Under the pieces are notes generated by a model. It worked only from the letters and a program-made list of their open reading frames with translations. It had not been told where the DNA came from and made no database searches. Of a stretch of DNA of 64,000 bases, positions 23,901-34,713 are shown one piece after another. The stretch's first letter is position 1. Each line of letters begins with the position of its first letter. The stretch comes from Drosophila persimilis. Lineage: Eukaryota > Arthropoda > Insecta > Diptera > Drosophilidae. The stretch spans positions 3,782,001 through 3,846,000 of the forward strand of contig NW_020825298.1 in assembly GCF_003286085.1 (NCBI RefSeq), given 5' to 3'. Made by a program: the position numbers and the translations under genes.

Positions 23901-23963
23901 TTAACTTAGGCGCGCAGCTCAACTATGCAGTCGATAATATCGAAAGCCGATTGTTGGGACTTG
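20940..23963 (+). other. Pde1c 3' UTR and downstream AT-rich DNA
   Basis: AATAAA occurs at 20958-20963, close to the stop, and again at 23221-23226 after a long AT-rich stretch with many TACATA/TATGTA words. A long 3' UTR is therefore possible. A (GAGT/GAGA)n patch lies at about 21946-21995. No coding frame is convincing. Confidence 0.55.
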
Positions 23964-24535
23964 CCACTAACCATACAGTATATAGATGTGCCAGTTCATA
24001 CAACGAAAGTGTCACACACCGGCTTGCGCTATCCGTACCCCAGAGTGACGTCATCATGAGAGAGAGAGCGCAGAGAGAACATCTTTGCATGTGTTAGTAC
24101 ACACGCAATATGTTTCGACAAAAATATGTGATTGTATGTTTTTTCAGATTTTTTTAACTCTCTCAGGTCTGATCTGTTTTGCCACCAGCATGTTTTAGTG
24201 TATGGGTGCACATGCATTCTCACGTACTTTGCGTGTGTGTGTTTACTATTGCTGGCCGCTAGAACTGAAATTTGAGTTTGGTTCTTGTTTCGGGTCTTTT
24301 GATGGACTGACCTACCGCCACAAAATAAATGAAGAATGGGCAGGGGGTGGGGGTATGGTACACTAGGGCGCGGGAAACAAAATAAAAGCTTATTTGTTAT
24401 TTGTTTGATTTATACCACAAAATATAAAATATTACAATAATATAATTGCACATTTATTTCCTTATCTTAAGCAGGTTGATTATAAATTATACAAATTATG
24501 CAAAAGCCGTCGGTTCTCGACGTTTTTGTTTATTA
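23964..24535 (+). repeat. Left arm of the palindromic element
   Basis: This arm is the reverse complement of 25722-26340, through to GCCGTCGGTTCTCGACG near 24508-24524. It contains GTGACGTCATCATGA followed by (GA)n near 24045-24075, and a GT-rich stretch near 24230. Confidence 0.85.
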
Positions 24536-24633
24536 TAACTAAAACAATGATGTATCTAAATATACAATATAAGAAAATATATATATATACTTAAATAAAT
24601 ATGCATAAATATAAATGGAATTGGTTTTACATA

Positions 24634-25045
24634 CAGTATGTCAAGAAACTCTTTACACACTGAAATTAAATTACACTTTTTGACTTTGGATAAGAAAATA
24701 ATGGCCTTTGGTTCAAATTTATCAAATTTTTTTAATTCCTAACCATTCAGGGATTAATTATAAAGTAGTTAGTGAAAAAAGAATAACAAAACTATAAATA
24801 GGTAACTTACAAAACAACAAAAACAATGATTACTCATTTTTGACACTGTCAAGAAACTCTTTACACAAAATATTTTCATTTTTTAAATTCAAAATTCTTC
24901 GTAATTATTTAATATATTTAACTTATTTTAATATTTGGTATGTCCTCCCTTAGCATTGACTACATGCTGGAGCCGTTTTTTCATCGAATCCAAAGTCAAA
25001 AAATTTAATTTATTTTCAGTGTGTAAAGAGTTTCTTGACATACTG
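24634..25045 (-). mobile_element. Tc1/mariner-family deletion derivative (412 bp)
   Basis: The termini CAGTATGTCAAGAAACTCTT are inverted at the two ends. They are perfect over 32 bp and continue with one mismatch to about 40 bp, flanked by TA on both sides (24632-24633, 25046-25047). A second copy of TGTCAAGAAACTCTTTACAC lies inside at about 24847-24866, an IR/DR arrangement known from Tc1 relatives. On the minus strand 24993-24928 reads SMKKRLQHVVNAKGGHTKY then stop, the typical C-terminus of Tc1 transposases. Most of the transposase is gone. Confidence 0.85.
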
Positions 25046-25346
25046 TATATTTCAAATCAATTGTCAATCGCGCGCTTTCCGACGGGAATCTGCAAAGTAC
25101 AAATTTAGATGCCGGTCGCACCTTGAATACTCTCATGGACAATACCCATAAATTTTCTAATTCAATTATAAAATATCTTATGTACATACATATGCACATA
25201 AATATTAAAGTTTATTACATTCGTATATTGCATGAGGGTTTTCAAAATTACTGCTGCCCGGTCAGCGTCGAGTCGGTGTGTCTCGAGAGAAAGAATACAA
25301 AAACAAAATATGAATCGTCTGCGTGCTGAAACCGTAGGGCAGCGTG

Positions 25347-25490
25347 GTCGCTGATGTCTTTGGCGCGGCACAGTGGGACTCAGCCGAAATAGTAAAAAAA
25401 TTGTATGAGTGCTTTAGATAAATTCTAATAGAGAATTTTCCAATCGAATTTTCCCACTGTGCCGCTCCAAAGACATCGGCGATCCGCGAC
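25347..25490. repeat. Inner inverted repeat in the loop of the palindromic element
   Basis: GATGTCTTTGGCGCGGCACA (around 25353-25373, continuing to GTGGGA) is inverted at 25452-25490 (TCCCACTGTGCCGCTCCAAA...). A GC-rich word GGCAGCG(T/G)GGTCGC recurs at about 25338 and 25552, and a 17-bp duplication GGTATTGTATAGTCTTT lies at about 25683-25716. These modules are more GC-rich than the surroundings and look like a separate nested foldback piece. Confidence 0.6.
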
Positions 25491-25721
25491 CACCGCTTCG
25501 ACGGTGCTGAGGCTCGAGAGTCCAGAATTGCCGAACAGAAGAAACCGATGGGCAGCGGGGTCGCGGTAGAGACGAAGTACAGGCGAAAAGGGAATTGAAA
25601 CCCCGCGCGCTCCCTCGTGCCTTTTGGGTTCTAATGTTAGGACCCGCCATAGAACAGCTTTTTGGTCGCTCATGCAACATCTTGGTATTGTATAGTCTTT
25701 GGTATTGTATAGTCTTTGATA

Positions 25722-26340
25722 TAAACAAAACGTCGAGAACCGACGGCGTTTGCATAATTTGTATAATTTATAATCAACCTGCTTAAGATAAGGAAATAAA
25801 TGTGCAATTATATTATTATATATAGTCGAGAACCGACGGAAAGGAAATAAATGTGTAATTATATTATTGTAATATTTTATATTTTGTGGTATAAATCAAA
25901 CAAATAACAAATAAGCTTTTATTTTGTTTCCCGCGCCCTAGTGTACCATACCCCCACCCCCTGCCCATTCTTCATTTATTTTGTGGCGGTAGGTCAGTCC
26001 ATCAAAAGACCCGAAACAAGAACCAAACTCAAATTTCAGTTCTAGCGGCCAGCAATAGTAAACACACACACGCAAAGTACGTGAGAATGCATGTGCACCC
26101 ATACACTAAAACATGCTGGTGGCAAAACAGATCAGACCTGAGAGAGTTAAAAAAATCTGAAAAAACATACAATCACATATTTTTGTCGAAACATATTGCG
26201 TGTGTACTAACACATGCAAAGATGTTCTCTCTGCGCTCTCTCTCTCATGATGACGTCACTCTGGGGTACGGATAGCGCAAGCCGGTGTGTGACACTTTCG
26301 TTGTATGAACTGGCACATCTATATACTGTATGGTTAGTGG
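25722..26340 (-). repeat. Right arm of the palindromic element
   Basis: This arm is the reverse complement of the left arm. It differs mainly by a duplicated block at about 25797-25855, where GTCGAGAACCGACGG and GGAAATAAATGTG(C/T)AATTATATTATT are repeated. Confidence 0.85.
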
Positions 26341-26345
26341 ACTTG

Positions 26346-27520
26346 CTCAATGAGCCCGTATATTTCGGTATTTATTTTGTATTTTTTTCCATGGCTCAAC
26401 TCAAGCCGTTATCCTGTTTAATAAAAGGGGCTTAAGTGGGCTAAGGTCGTTTTTATAATCGGTCCGGTATATTTTGGAAATGAGGCCGTATATTTCGGTA
26501 TTTATTTTGCTCTCGAAATCGGTTATAGGGTATCTTCGAGTTGTCTATGACGTAATATCTATATTCGAATCGGGTTTTGAATCGGTAGCAACAATTTCGT
26601 AGTACCCTAGGGAAAAGTATATAATAAAATAGAGAAAATATTTCTTATCTCAAGCTCCAATGAATCCCAAATCTGAGAGAGCAGTTTGGAAAACAGTTTT
26701 TCATATTAATTAATGAAATAGGGTATAAATACGCCTATACTCATAGAGGATACCTGTTGACCAGCAACAATGACGTAACATTCCAGGCACAGTTACGTTT
26801 CATTCTGTACACACATACGTTTTATGCTTTTACCTTTTTTGTTTAAACCATTTTTTAGACAAAATCAAATATAAGGGAGTACTTAAAATTAGCCAATCTT
26901 GTATGAAATTGATTCATCAATCGTATAAAATTACGTGGGCATGGCTAAATGTGCTATATAGCTGGGAATATACGACGGAAGATAAAAACGAGTATTTATT
27001 GGTGAATAACCGGTTGACAACAATGATTACCGGCAACACTAATTTTCATACCCTAGGGAAAAGGATGCTATAGAGTTGAGAAAATGTTTGTTATCCTATA
27101 TACAAGATACTAATAAATAATGAATATGTCCAAAACACATCAATTTGTGAAAAGGTCTTAATAAATTACGTTTCATCTTCATATGAAATTATCGAAATAG
27201 GGTGTACAAAGGCCTATACACGTATCATATCTTGATGTTTTTTTTTGTTGAACTATTTTGTTTATGCCTTGCTTTAGCCAAAATACAATAAAAGCAAAGA
27301 CTAAAGACTAGCCAGTTAAGTAGAAAATTGATTCGTTAATCGGATAAAATTATGTGGGCATGGATAAAAGTTCTATCTAGCTAGTAATATTCCACGGAAG
27401 ATCGAAAACGAGCAATATGTAGAACTTGAATTCAGTATATGTCAGTCAGTATATTTACGGTATATTTCTTAAATGAGACGGTATATTTCTGATGGTCGGA
27501 CGGTATATTTTATAGATAAA
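26346..27520 (+). repeat. Diverged tandem duplication with repeated GTATATTT motifs upstream of CycY
   Basis: TACCCTAGGGAAAAG occurs at 26603 and 27049, and GATTC(A/G)T(C/T)AATCG(T/G)ATAAAATTA(C/T)GTGGGCATGG at 26911 and 27330. The two diverged copies are therefore offset by about 420-446 bp. Around them CGTATATTTCGGTATTTATTTTG occurs at about 26357 and 26487, and CGGTATATTT words at about 26467, 27458, 27479 and 27500. The latter match the Drosophila core-promoter motif 6 consensus. No coding frame is seen. Confidence 0.65.
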
Positions 27521-27602
27521 TCCGCGGTCACACTACTGAAAACGAAAAACAATGAAAAAATGTGTGAAGAGTGTTTAATTAATTAAGTTAAGTGTCAATC
27601 AA
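27521..27602 (+). promoter_or_regulatory. Putative CycY promoter and non-coding first exon
   Basis: GGTCACACTA (about 27528-27537, core-promoter motif 1) is followed by an A-rich leader ending at the donor GTAAGAAT (27603). An acceptor CTTCTTTTGCAG ends at 28228. The leader would continue at 28229 and reach the CycY ATG at 28484. The intron is 626 nt. This is the simplest 5' structure; another start nearer 28.1 kb is possible. Confidence 0.45.
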
Positions 27603-28228
27603 GTAAGAATCACTTAATACAGGCAACCTGTATTCGCTGCCTGCCAAGTCTTTGGGGAGGAAGAAACGAGAGCCATAAGCGTGTCGTGGGTGTTTTTCCT
27701 CAGACTGCGCTGCCAGCGACACTTTGCCGACGATGAAGCTAGCCGTTCCATTCATTCATTTATTCATTCATTCATTTTTGGACCGTGATTAATGTAGAGC
27801 CCACCGTTTGACAGTGTGATATAGTAATCTAAATCTGGGCCATCAGTTTTTGGTGACAGTAACACATCACTCGCCTAACGAAGCAAAAGTCACAAGCCAC
27901 CCAGCCCCGCCCCAATAAAAAAGCGAAAACCAAAAACTGAAGAAAAAGAGAGAAAAACCCACAAAGACCTCGCCAAATTAGGCAACCTGCAACCCACCTA
28001 CTGTCGGGTGTCGCGCCCCGCCTGCTGTTGTCGTGCCTGGGGTTAATTAATTTTTGCACAATAATCCGGCTGGCCTTTAAGCTGGAGCGATATTCCGCTT
28101 TTGGGCAAACAAAACAGAATCTTATCTCCGAATACGAAAAACGTAACTAATAATGAGTGTAGAGACGCTAGATAAGAGTAAACCGAGCAAATGGAATCCC
28201 TTTTCTAATTGCCTATCTTCTTTTGCAG
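27603..28228 (+). other. Candidate CycY 5' UTR intron
   Basis: This is bounded by GTAAGA and TTTTGCAG. It contains (ATTC)n near 27748-27775 and otherwise no structure I can name. Confidence 0.4.
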
Positions 28229-28483
28229 TGCATATTCTTCGGTTCGGGGTCAGCAGCGTTCAGTAGTAGTAGCGGCAGGTTATTGTGGAACGATACAAAC
28301 GCCAGCGCCATGCTGATAGACAACCAATCGGTTCACCCAAGACGACCAAGTGCCAAAAACGACATCCGAGCGTGAACGAAACGACATCAGAACCAGAGCC
28401 AAAGCCAGGACTAAAGACAGAGAGACAGCAAATTGCATTTAAACTGCCAACCCACTCCAAACTACTCCAATCATCCATCAATC

Positions 28484-29741
28484 ATGGGAAACAAGAACTC
28501 GTGCTGTGCGTACTCCAGTCCGCAGTCGGACCGCAAGTCCAAGGACATGCCGCCAGTGTTTGAGGAGCGCCACCAGCTGAATCATCCGCCACACACCTCG
28601 CAGCACCAGCTGGACGGACATCATCATCATGGCTCCACGGCGGCCGTGCACCATCATCATCATCACCACCAGCAGGGCAGCAGCGACAATTTCGAGAATC
28701 AACAGAATCTGCAGCACATCTCGGAGCGAGAAGCTTTGGAGGGTGGCGATGAGGATCCATCGGTGGATCCCTCGGCAGCCACCATGTTCCTCGAACGCTC
28801 GAAGGTGGAGAATGGCGGCATGACGCGGAAGCGCTCTCAGCAGCAGATTGCCCAACAGGCTGGCAGCATTGGAGGCGGTGGCAGCACACCCGGTGGCAAC
28901 AGCTGCGGCGGTGTTGGCGGTGGCATGAAGAAGAGCTCTTCCTGCTCTACAATCTACCTGGACGACAGCACTGTTTCGCAGCCAAATCTCAAGAACACCG
29001 TCAAGTGCGTCTCGCTGGCGATTTACTATCACATCAAGAACCGTCAGTCGGATCGGCGGCTGGACATATTCGACGAGAAGATGCATCCGCTGACGCATGA
29101 CCCAGTGCCCGAGAACTATGACACTCACAATCCCGAGCACCGCCAGATCTACAAGTTTGTGCGGACGCTCTTCAATGCCGCCCAACTGACGGCGGAGTGT
29201 GCAATCATCACGCTAGTCTACCTAGAGCGACTCCTCACCTACGCGGAGATGGATGTTGGGCCATCCAACTGGAAGCGCATGGTGTTGGGTGAGTACATCG
29301 CATGAAGCTGGAAGCAATCTACTCGAGATTCCATTTAATAATCCCTGCATCTCTCCAGGTGCCATACTGCTCGCCTCTAAGGTGTGGGACGATCAGGCTG
29401 TTTGGAATGTGGACTACTGCCAGATACTCAAAGACATTACGGTGGAGGACATGAACGAGCTGGAGCGACAGTTTCTGGAGCTGCTGCAGTTCAACATCAA
29501 TGTGCCCTCCTCTGTGTATGCTAAATACTATTTCGATTTGCGGACACTGGCCGAGGCAAATGAGCTCAACTTTCCCACAGAGCCGCTGTCGAAGGAGCGC
29601 GCCCAGAAGCTGGAGGCCATGTCGCGGGTGATGCAGGACAAAGTCACAGCCGAGGCTCTCAAGAATGGCATCAAGAAGTGGTCCTCCATGGACAACATCA
29701 GTCAGGGCGGTCCGCGTCGCAGCGTGGCCATATTATCGTGA
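28484..29741 (+). CDS. CycY: CycY, Cyclin Y (N-myristoylated, membrane-tethered cyclin)
   Basis: Cyclin Y binds a PFTAIRE-type CDK (CDK14; Eip63E in flies) and brings it to the plasma membrane, where the kinase phosphorylates LRP6/Arrow in Wnt signalling. The join is 28484-29288 and 29359-29741 (70-nt intron, phase 1), giving 395 residues. The start [12 protein letters not shown] carries the Gly-2 myristoylation signal and Cys residues suited to palmitoylation, matching human CCNY. A His/Gln/Ser-rich fly-specific insert follows at about residues 30-75. [20 protein letters not shown] (from about residue 155) and the cyclin box with [40 protein letters not shown] and [20 protein letters not shown] are nearly the same as in vertebrates. 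The C-terminus [17 protein letters not shown] is a likely 14-3-3/phosphorylation region. Confidence 0.97.
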
Positions 29742-30939
29742 TTTATATTAGCTTACTAAAAACAAGAAGAGATCTGTATTCTGTAGTCCGTAGTGTGTCC
29801 GATCGAGCAGAATTGCGAGTTTTTCTTTTTGTACTTGAGAACTTCAGTGATTCATTTTGTACTTCATTTCGTTTGAATAGCAATAGCACCCAGCAAGACA
29901 CACAAAAAATACATAAAATATATATATATATATATATACATATATGTATATATACATACAAACGTTTTAGCCACACGTCTCGAATTAAGGACCACTTTTT
30001 ATATATACATTCGAGCAGTGTATATTCTTGTAAGCGAAACTACCGATTGCAGTCAAGGATTTGGATGATTTTAACAGAATATAACCTACTAGAACTACAG
30101 CAAAACTTTGAGAAGCGAAGCGCGTAACCAATTGCCAAAACGAAACGAAAAGAAAAACAAAACGAAAACGAAAACCACAAGAAATAGAAAATTCTTTGTA
30201 AAAACAAAACAGCTTAAATATTGTAATTGATTCAGACAGCCCTATGGCATCTGGCAGCAAGTTAATCTCAAGACTAGATCTAGATCTAGACTAGATCGTG
30301 AAACTATATTTTTTTACATCACTTACATTATTTCCCTGTACATTTGTTACGAATTTAATTTGTTTCCCCGCATTTTCACTTGATATAGTTTTGTGTGATT
30401 TCTTATAGTTTACATTTAGATTTATACGATGCGAGATATATAGCTTCCCCCGATCAGGCTTAAGGCACAAATTGATAAATATGTTTTTTTATGGTTTATA
30501 GCATTAGAAAACAAAGAAAATTTGATAAGAAAGCACAGCGCAGCGCAATATTAATCCAAAAGATTTGTGAGTAAATTTATGTACTAGACTAGACATTTAA
30601 GGATACGTGCGTGTGTTTCCAGCAACATTTTATAAGTCAACCCAATTATTAAAATGGTTGATCTAACGATAAAATTAGTTTAACGTATTTTGTTTAAGTA
30701 TTGGCTGGTGGCGGTCGACACGGATGGTACAGCTGTAGCTGCTGCTATGAGAGCCAATGGCGCTAATGGAGCGCCGCCGATCAAGTTGCCTGCTTCTGCG
30801 GGCGGTACGGGTAGATCTGGTTCTGATTCTGGTTGAGATACCGCTGCTGCTTCAGGAATCTAGGATGTTATGCGCGAACTTCTGTAGGCGTACCAACATT
30901 CTACACCAGCTCCTCCCTTCCCGAGGGTCTCCAGACTTA
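29742..30939 (+). other. CycY 3' UTR and downstream DNA
   Basis: This AT-rich stretch has a (TA)n tract at about 29918-29950, an AAAACGAAAACG run at about 30135-30175 and a palindrome-rich CTAGATCTAGATCTAGACTAG near 30275-30295. No clear AATAAA or coding frame is seen. The last 200 bp (30700-30900) are more GC-rich, but no gene is recognised. Confidence 0.5.
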
Positions 30940-32745
30940 CATCAAGAAAATTGCCAAAAATCGACCTCATTTTCGTAGTCGAGACGGCATCATTTTCATG
31001 CCGTTCGACAGTCTGGATCCTCGCGATCCTGAGAGAGGTGGTCCTTTGCCGATCGGCCCATAAGTAGCCGAGATATAGCCTCCCGAAGATTTGGATTTGC
31101 GTGTCATTAAAATACTGGGTTTTTCTGCAAGCTATATCTCTGCTAAACGGCACCCGATCGGGGCGTGGCATGTCATTTCGTGACCGGGAGAGTCCTGCCA
31201 ACCGATTGGCATCAGAAAAAAGGACATCCATGTCCTCACGATTTTCGCAAATAATCATGATGGTTACATCATGAAATTTGTCAAAAATTGGCCTAATTTT
31301 CGTAGTCGAGATTTTGATGCCGTTCGACAGTCTGGATCCTCGCGATCCTGGGAGAGGTGGTCCTTTGCCGATCGGCCCATAAATAGCCGAGATATAGCCA
31401 CCCGAAGATTTGGATTTGCGTGTCATTAAAATACTGGTTTTATATCTCTGCTAAACGGCACCCGATCGGGGCGTGGCAAGTCATTTCGGGACCGGGAGAG
31501 TCCTGCCAACCGATGGGCATCAGAAAAAAGAACATCCATGTCCTCACGATTTTCGCAAATAATCATGATGGTTACATCATGAAATTTGTCAAAAATTGGC
31601 CTAATTTTCGTAGTCGAGATTTTGATGCCGTTCGACAGTCTGGATCCTCGCGATCCTGGGAGAGGTGGTCCTTTGCCGATCGGCCCATAAATAGCCGAGA
31701 TATAGCCACTTGAAGATTTGGATTTGCGTGTCATTAAAATACTGGTTTTTTCTGCAAGCTATATCTCTGCTAAACGGCACCCGATCGGGGCGTGGCAAGT
31801 CATTTCGGGACCGGGAGAGTCCTGCCAACCGATGGGCATCAGAAAAAAGAACATCCATGTCCTCACGATTTTCGCAAATAATCATGATGGTTACATCATG
31901 AAATTTGTCAAAAATTGGCCTAATTTTCGTAGTCGAGATTTTGATGCCGTTCGACAGTCTGGATCCTCGCGATCCTGGGAGAGGTGGTCCTTTGCCGATC
32001 GGCCCATAAATAGCCGAGATATAGCCTCCCGAAGATTTGGATTTGCGTGTCATTAAAATACTGGGTTTTTCTGCAAGCTATATCTCTGCTAAACGGCACC
32101 CGATCGGGGCGTGGCATGTCATTTCGTGACCGGGAGAGTCCTGCCAACCGATTGGCATCAGAGAAAAAGACATCCATGTCCTCACGATTTTCGCAAATAA
32201 TCATGATGGTTACATCATGAAATTTGTCAAAAATTGGCCTCATTTTCGTAGTCGAGATTTTGATGCCGTTCGACAGTCTGGATCCTCGCGATCCTGGGAG
32301 AGGTGGTCCTTTGCCGATCGGCCCATAAATAGCCGAGATATAGCCTCCCGAAGATTTGGATTAGCGTATCATTAAAATACTGGTTTTTTCTGCAAGCTAT
32401 ATCTCTGCTAAACGGCACCCGATCGGGGCGTGGCATGTCATTTCGTGACCGGGAGAGTCCTGCCAACCGGTTGGCATCAGAAAAAAGGACAACCATGCCC
32501 TCACGATTTTCGCAAATAATCATGATGGTTACATCATGGAATTTTCAAAAAATCGACCTCATTTTCGAAGCCGAGATTTTGATGCCGTTCGACAGTCTGG
32601 ATCCTCGCGATCCTGGGAGAGGTGGTCCTTTGCCGATCGGCCCATAAATAGCCGAGATATAGCGAGTCCTGCTAATCGTTTGTCATCGGAAAAATGGCAT
32701 ACATTTTTTCACGACCATCGTGAACTCTACATGAATCCTACATCG
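30940..32745 (+). repeat. Tandem array of ~319-bp units (about 5.5 copies)
   Basis: GCCGAGATATAGC recurs at 31067, 31386, 31694, 32013, 32332 and 32651, spaced 319, 308, 319, 319, 319. The 308 step lacks 11 bp before ATATCTCTGC. Each unit has GCCGTTCGACAGTCTGGATC, the palindromic GCCGATCGGC, and a perfect short hairpin TCATGATGGTTACATCATGA (31255-31274 in the first). The outer copies are more diverged, and the array ends in a deleted copy at about 32664-32745. Units are open in several frames, but 319 is not a multiple of three, so no repeated protein results. It is satellite-like or transposon-derived. Confidence 0.9.
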
Positions 32746-33065
32746 ATTTAGCGACACGAATTAAATGCGCCATCTATATCAGTAATTATGAACCGCAACA
32801 GTAGTTATCTCTATTTGTCAATGAAATTTCTCCGTAGTTTGACCGGCGCCATCTGCTTGTGGTTTTCGGCTATTTTGCCAACTTGCAGCGCTTCAACCGT
32901 CAGCTATTTTTCTGAGGTCTGGCAACGCTGTGCATAAACAAACATAATCCAATACGATTTTAAAATTTCCAATACCGATTAATTTCGGAACCTACGGTGG
33001 GTCTGCCGGACTCCAATCCCGATTTCGTGCCGGCGTGTTCTCTGCCGATAGAGAGAGGCGTCCTG

Positions 33066-33161
33066 TGCTTCTCCCAGATTAAGGGCGCATTATAATATCC
33101 GGATATCATATCCTGCGTGGAATTCAATCACGATGGCGAGCTGCAGGTAGTGCCATTCAAG
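33066..33161 (+). pseudogene. Fragment related to twins (PP2A B55 regulatory subunit)
   Basis: One frame reads CFSQIKGAL, a TAA at 33093-33095, then YPDIISCVEFNHDGEL and VVPFK. From memory of the B55 family this matches the N-terminal CFSQIKGAL...DIISCVEFNHDGEL...VVIFQ of fly twins, with small deletions and a stop. Flanking sequence (ACSLPIERGV before, NMSRSRSSQFAAAEPTRTQ after) does not match it. An open frame continues to 33437 with no known domain. It is best read as a decayed, probably chimeric copy piece. The parental gene must lie elsewhere. Confidence 0.6.
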
Positions 33162-34713
33162 GGGGTGAGGAACATGAGCCGCTCAAGGAGCAGCCAGTTC
33201 GCTGCAGCGGAACCGACGCGGACGCAAGCCGAATCAGAAGCTGCGGCCAGACAAGCGGCTGCATCGATCATGGGAGGAGGCATTGACCAGGCAACGGCAA
33301 AAGCGGAGTTGTCAAGCACAGGAGGGCCTGGAGGCAGCGACCGCTGCGGCGACAGCCATCGACGAGGAATTCTTGCAGTTCCTGGCGGTGGCATCATCAT
33401 TAACAGCATCAATATCCACACAGGACTCGACCTTTGATAAGGTTTAGGCTAAGACTTTGTGTATTTTTTAACCCCAGTACCAAAGAAAGCCGCCTCGGGA
33501 TGTCTAACTTTTGCGTAGGCCGTCAGAGACAAAACTGTACTTTCTTCCAGGAACTCCTCCCTCTCTCGCTCTCACTCGCCTCGCTAATGAAGATGTTCCA
33601 GGTTTTCTTTTTTGGCCAAAGGGAGACGCACATTAACGTGGCCAAGACAAATGTGATGCCATTTATAATCCTGGCAAAGAAATGCCTCAAATTGGGGCAT
33701 GACTAACAAAGAAGAGTGCCCCAGTGAAACATTTGTGGGTCAGCGAGTATGTGGGCGTGGTCTGAGCATTTTTTCGACACTTTTTTCAGGCGAAAACCTA
33801 ATTAAGACGTCGCTGACGTCCGAGACGCTGCGAAGACAGTGCAAATGGGTTTCTGTTCTGTAATCCTCACCAGCAGCGGCAGCAGCAGCAATAGTCGCTG
33901 GAACGCGGATCGCCTCCTACTCTTTGGTCACGGCCATTGGATCACGACGGACGACAAGCGACGACAACTGCGAGCGAACGACCTTTCTAATGCCTTGCCA
34001 CTGCATAAATCATGGCCCAAATGGCGGCCGGCCACCTGCAGCCGAAGCGAAGCAAAGCAAAGCGCGGCGGCGGCTAATAAGCCGCAGAGAGAGATGCAGT
34101 CAGAAGCTGTAGTGCAACGGGAACTGGAACGGGAATGGGAACAGTGGCATGGGGAAGGGGCATGGGCACATTCACATTCAGCGATAAAAGTTTAGTCAAA
34201 TCGGAATTGAGATTTCACTAGAAAGAAAGAAAGTATTGCTCCACCCACAAACGAAAACACAAATAAGAAAAAAGAGATATCCCCAGGAAGAAGAGCGGGA
34301 ACAGAAGCCCCAGTAAAGCAGCACAAAATGGCTGCCCTGTGGCATGCACCCCGCCGTCATCGAGAAGAGTGTGTGAAGCAGAAGCCTCTAATTAAATGGG
34401 TGGATCTGTTGAATGTGTGGCTAATAACCAGCAGACGGCTGCCACATCATGCGGCAACATCCCAGACAGACAGCCAGATGAGCAGCAGAAGCGCAAAAAC
34501 AAACCGAGAGCCAAGAGAACTGACTGAAGGGTACATTAAAGGACAGGTAGGGCAGTAAGAGAGAGAGAAGATGCGTTTCCCTCTTCCGTGAGTGCGGGTA
34601 TGCTGCAAAATACTCATAAATGTAAAGGCACACGTACCTCGACATCAATCATAGAATCCATATAAAAACGAGGGGGAACGTTGTGAGTTGCTGCGGACAC
34701 CGCAACTCTACGG
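33162..34713 (+). other. Intergenic DNA after the twins-like fragment
   Basis: The frame at 33117-33437 (Ala/Ser/Arg-rich, MSRSRSSQFAAAEPTRTQ...) continues from the fragment. A shift of frame near 33310 would read on as EGLEAATAAATAIDEEFLQF to a stop near 33440, which suggests a frameshifted coding remnant I cannot name. The rest to 34713 is A/G-rich spacer with short frames only. Confidence 0.4.

Larger units (their letters stand above)
23964..26340. mobile_element. 2.38 kb foldback-like element with ~0.6 kb inverted arms and 5-bp target duplication
   Basis: CCACTAACCATACAGTATAT at 23964 is inverted at the right end (GGTTAGTGG, 26332-26340), and ACTTG flanks both sides (23959-23963 and 26341-26345). 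The arms run to about 24535 and back from about 25722. They are close enough that a 64-codon open frame is identical at the protein level in both (24029-24223 minus, 26081-26275 plus). The right arm holds an extra duplicated piece of about 50-60 bp beginning TCGAGAACCGACGG. The loop carries a Tc1-family remnant and inner inverted modules. No transposase of its own is seen, so it is a non-autonomous element. The 5-bp duplication does not settle the family. Confidence 0.85.

Noticed and set aside
24029..24223. 64-codon frame on the minus strand, repeated identically at 26081-26275
   Set aside because: It is the two arms of an inverted repeat. The peptide resembles nothing known and contains repeat-derived Ser/Leu runs, so it is treated as part of the element.
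31426..32053. Several ~100-150 codon frames on both strands in the tandem array
   Set aside because: They are shared by every repeat unit, exist on both strands and shift frame from unit to unit.
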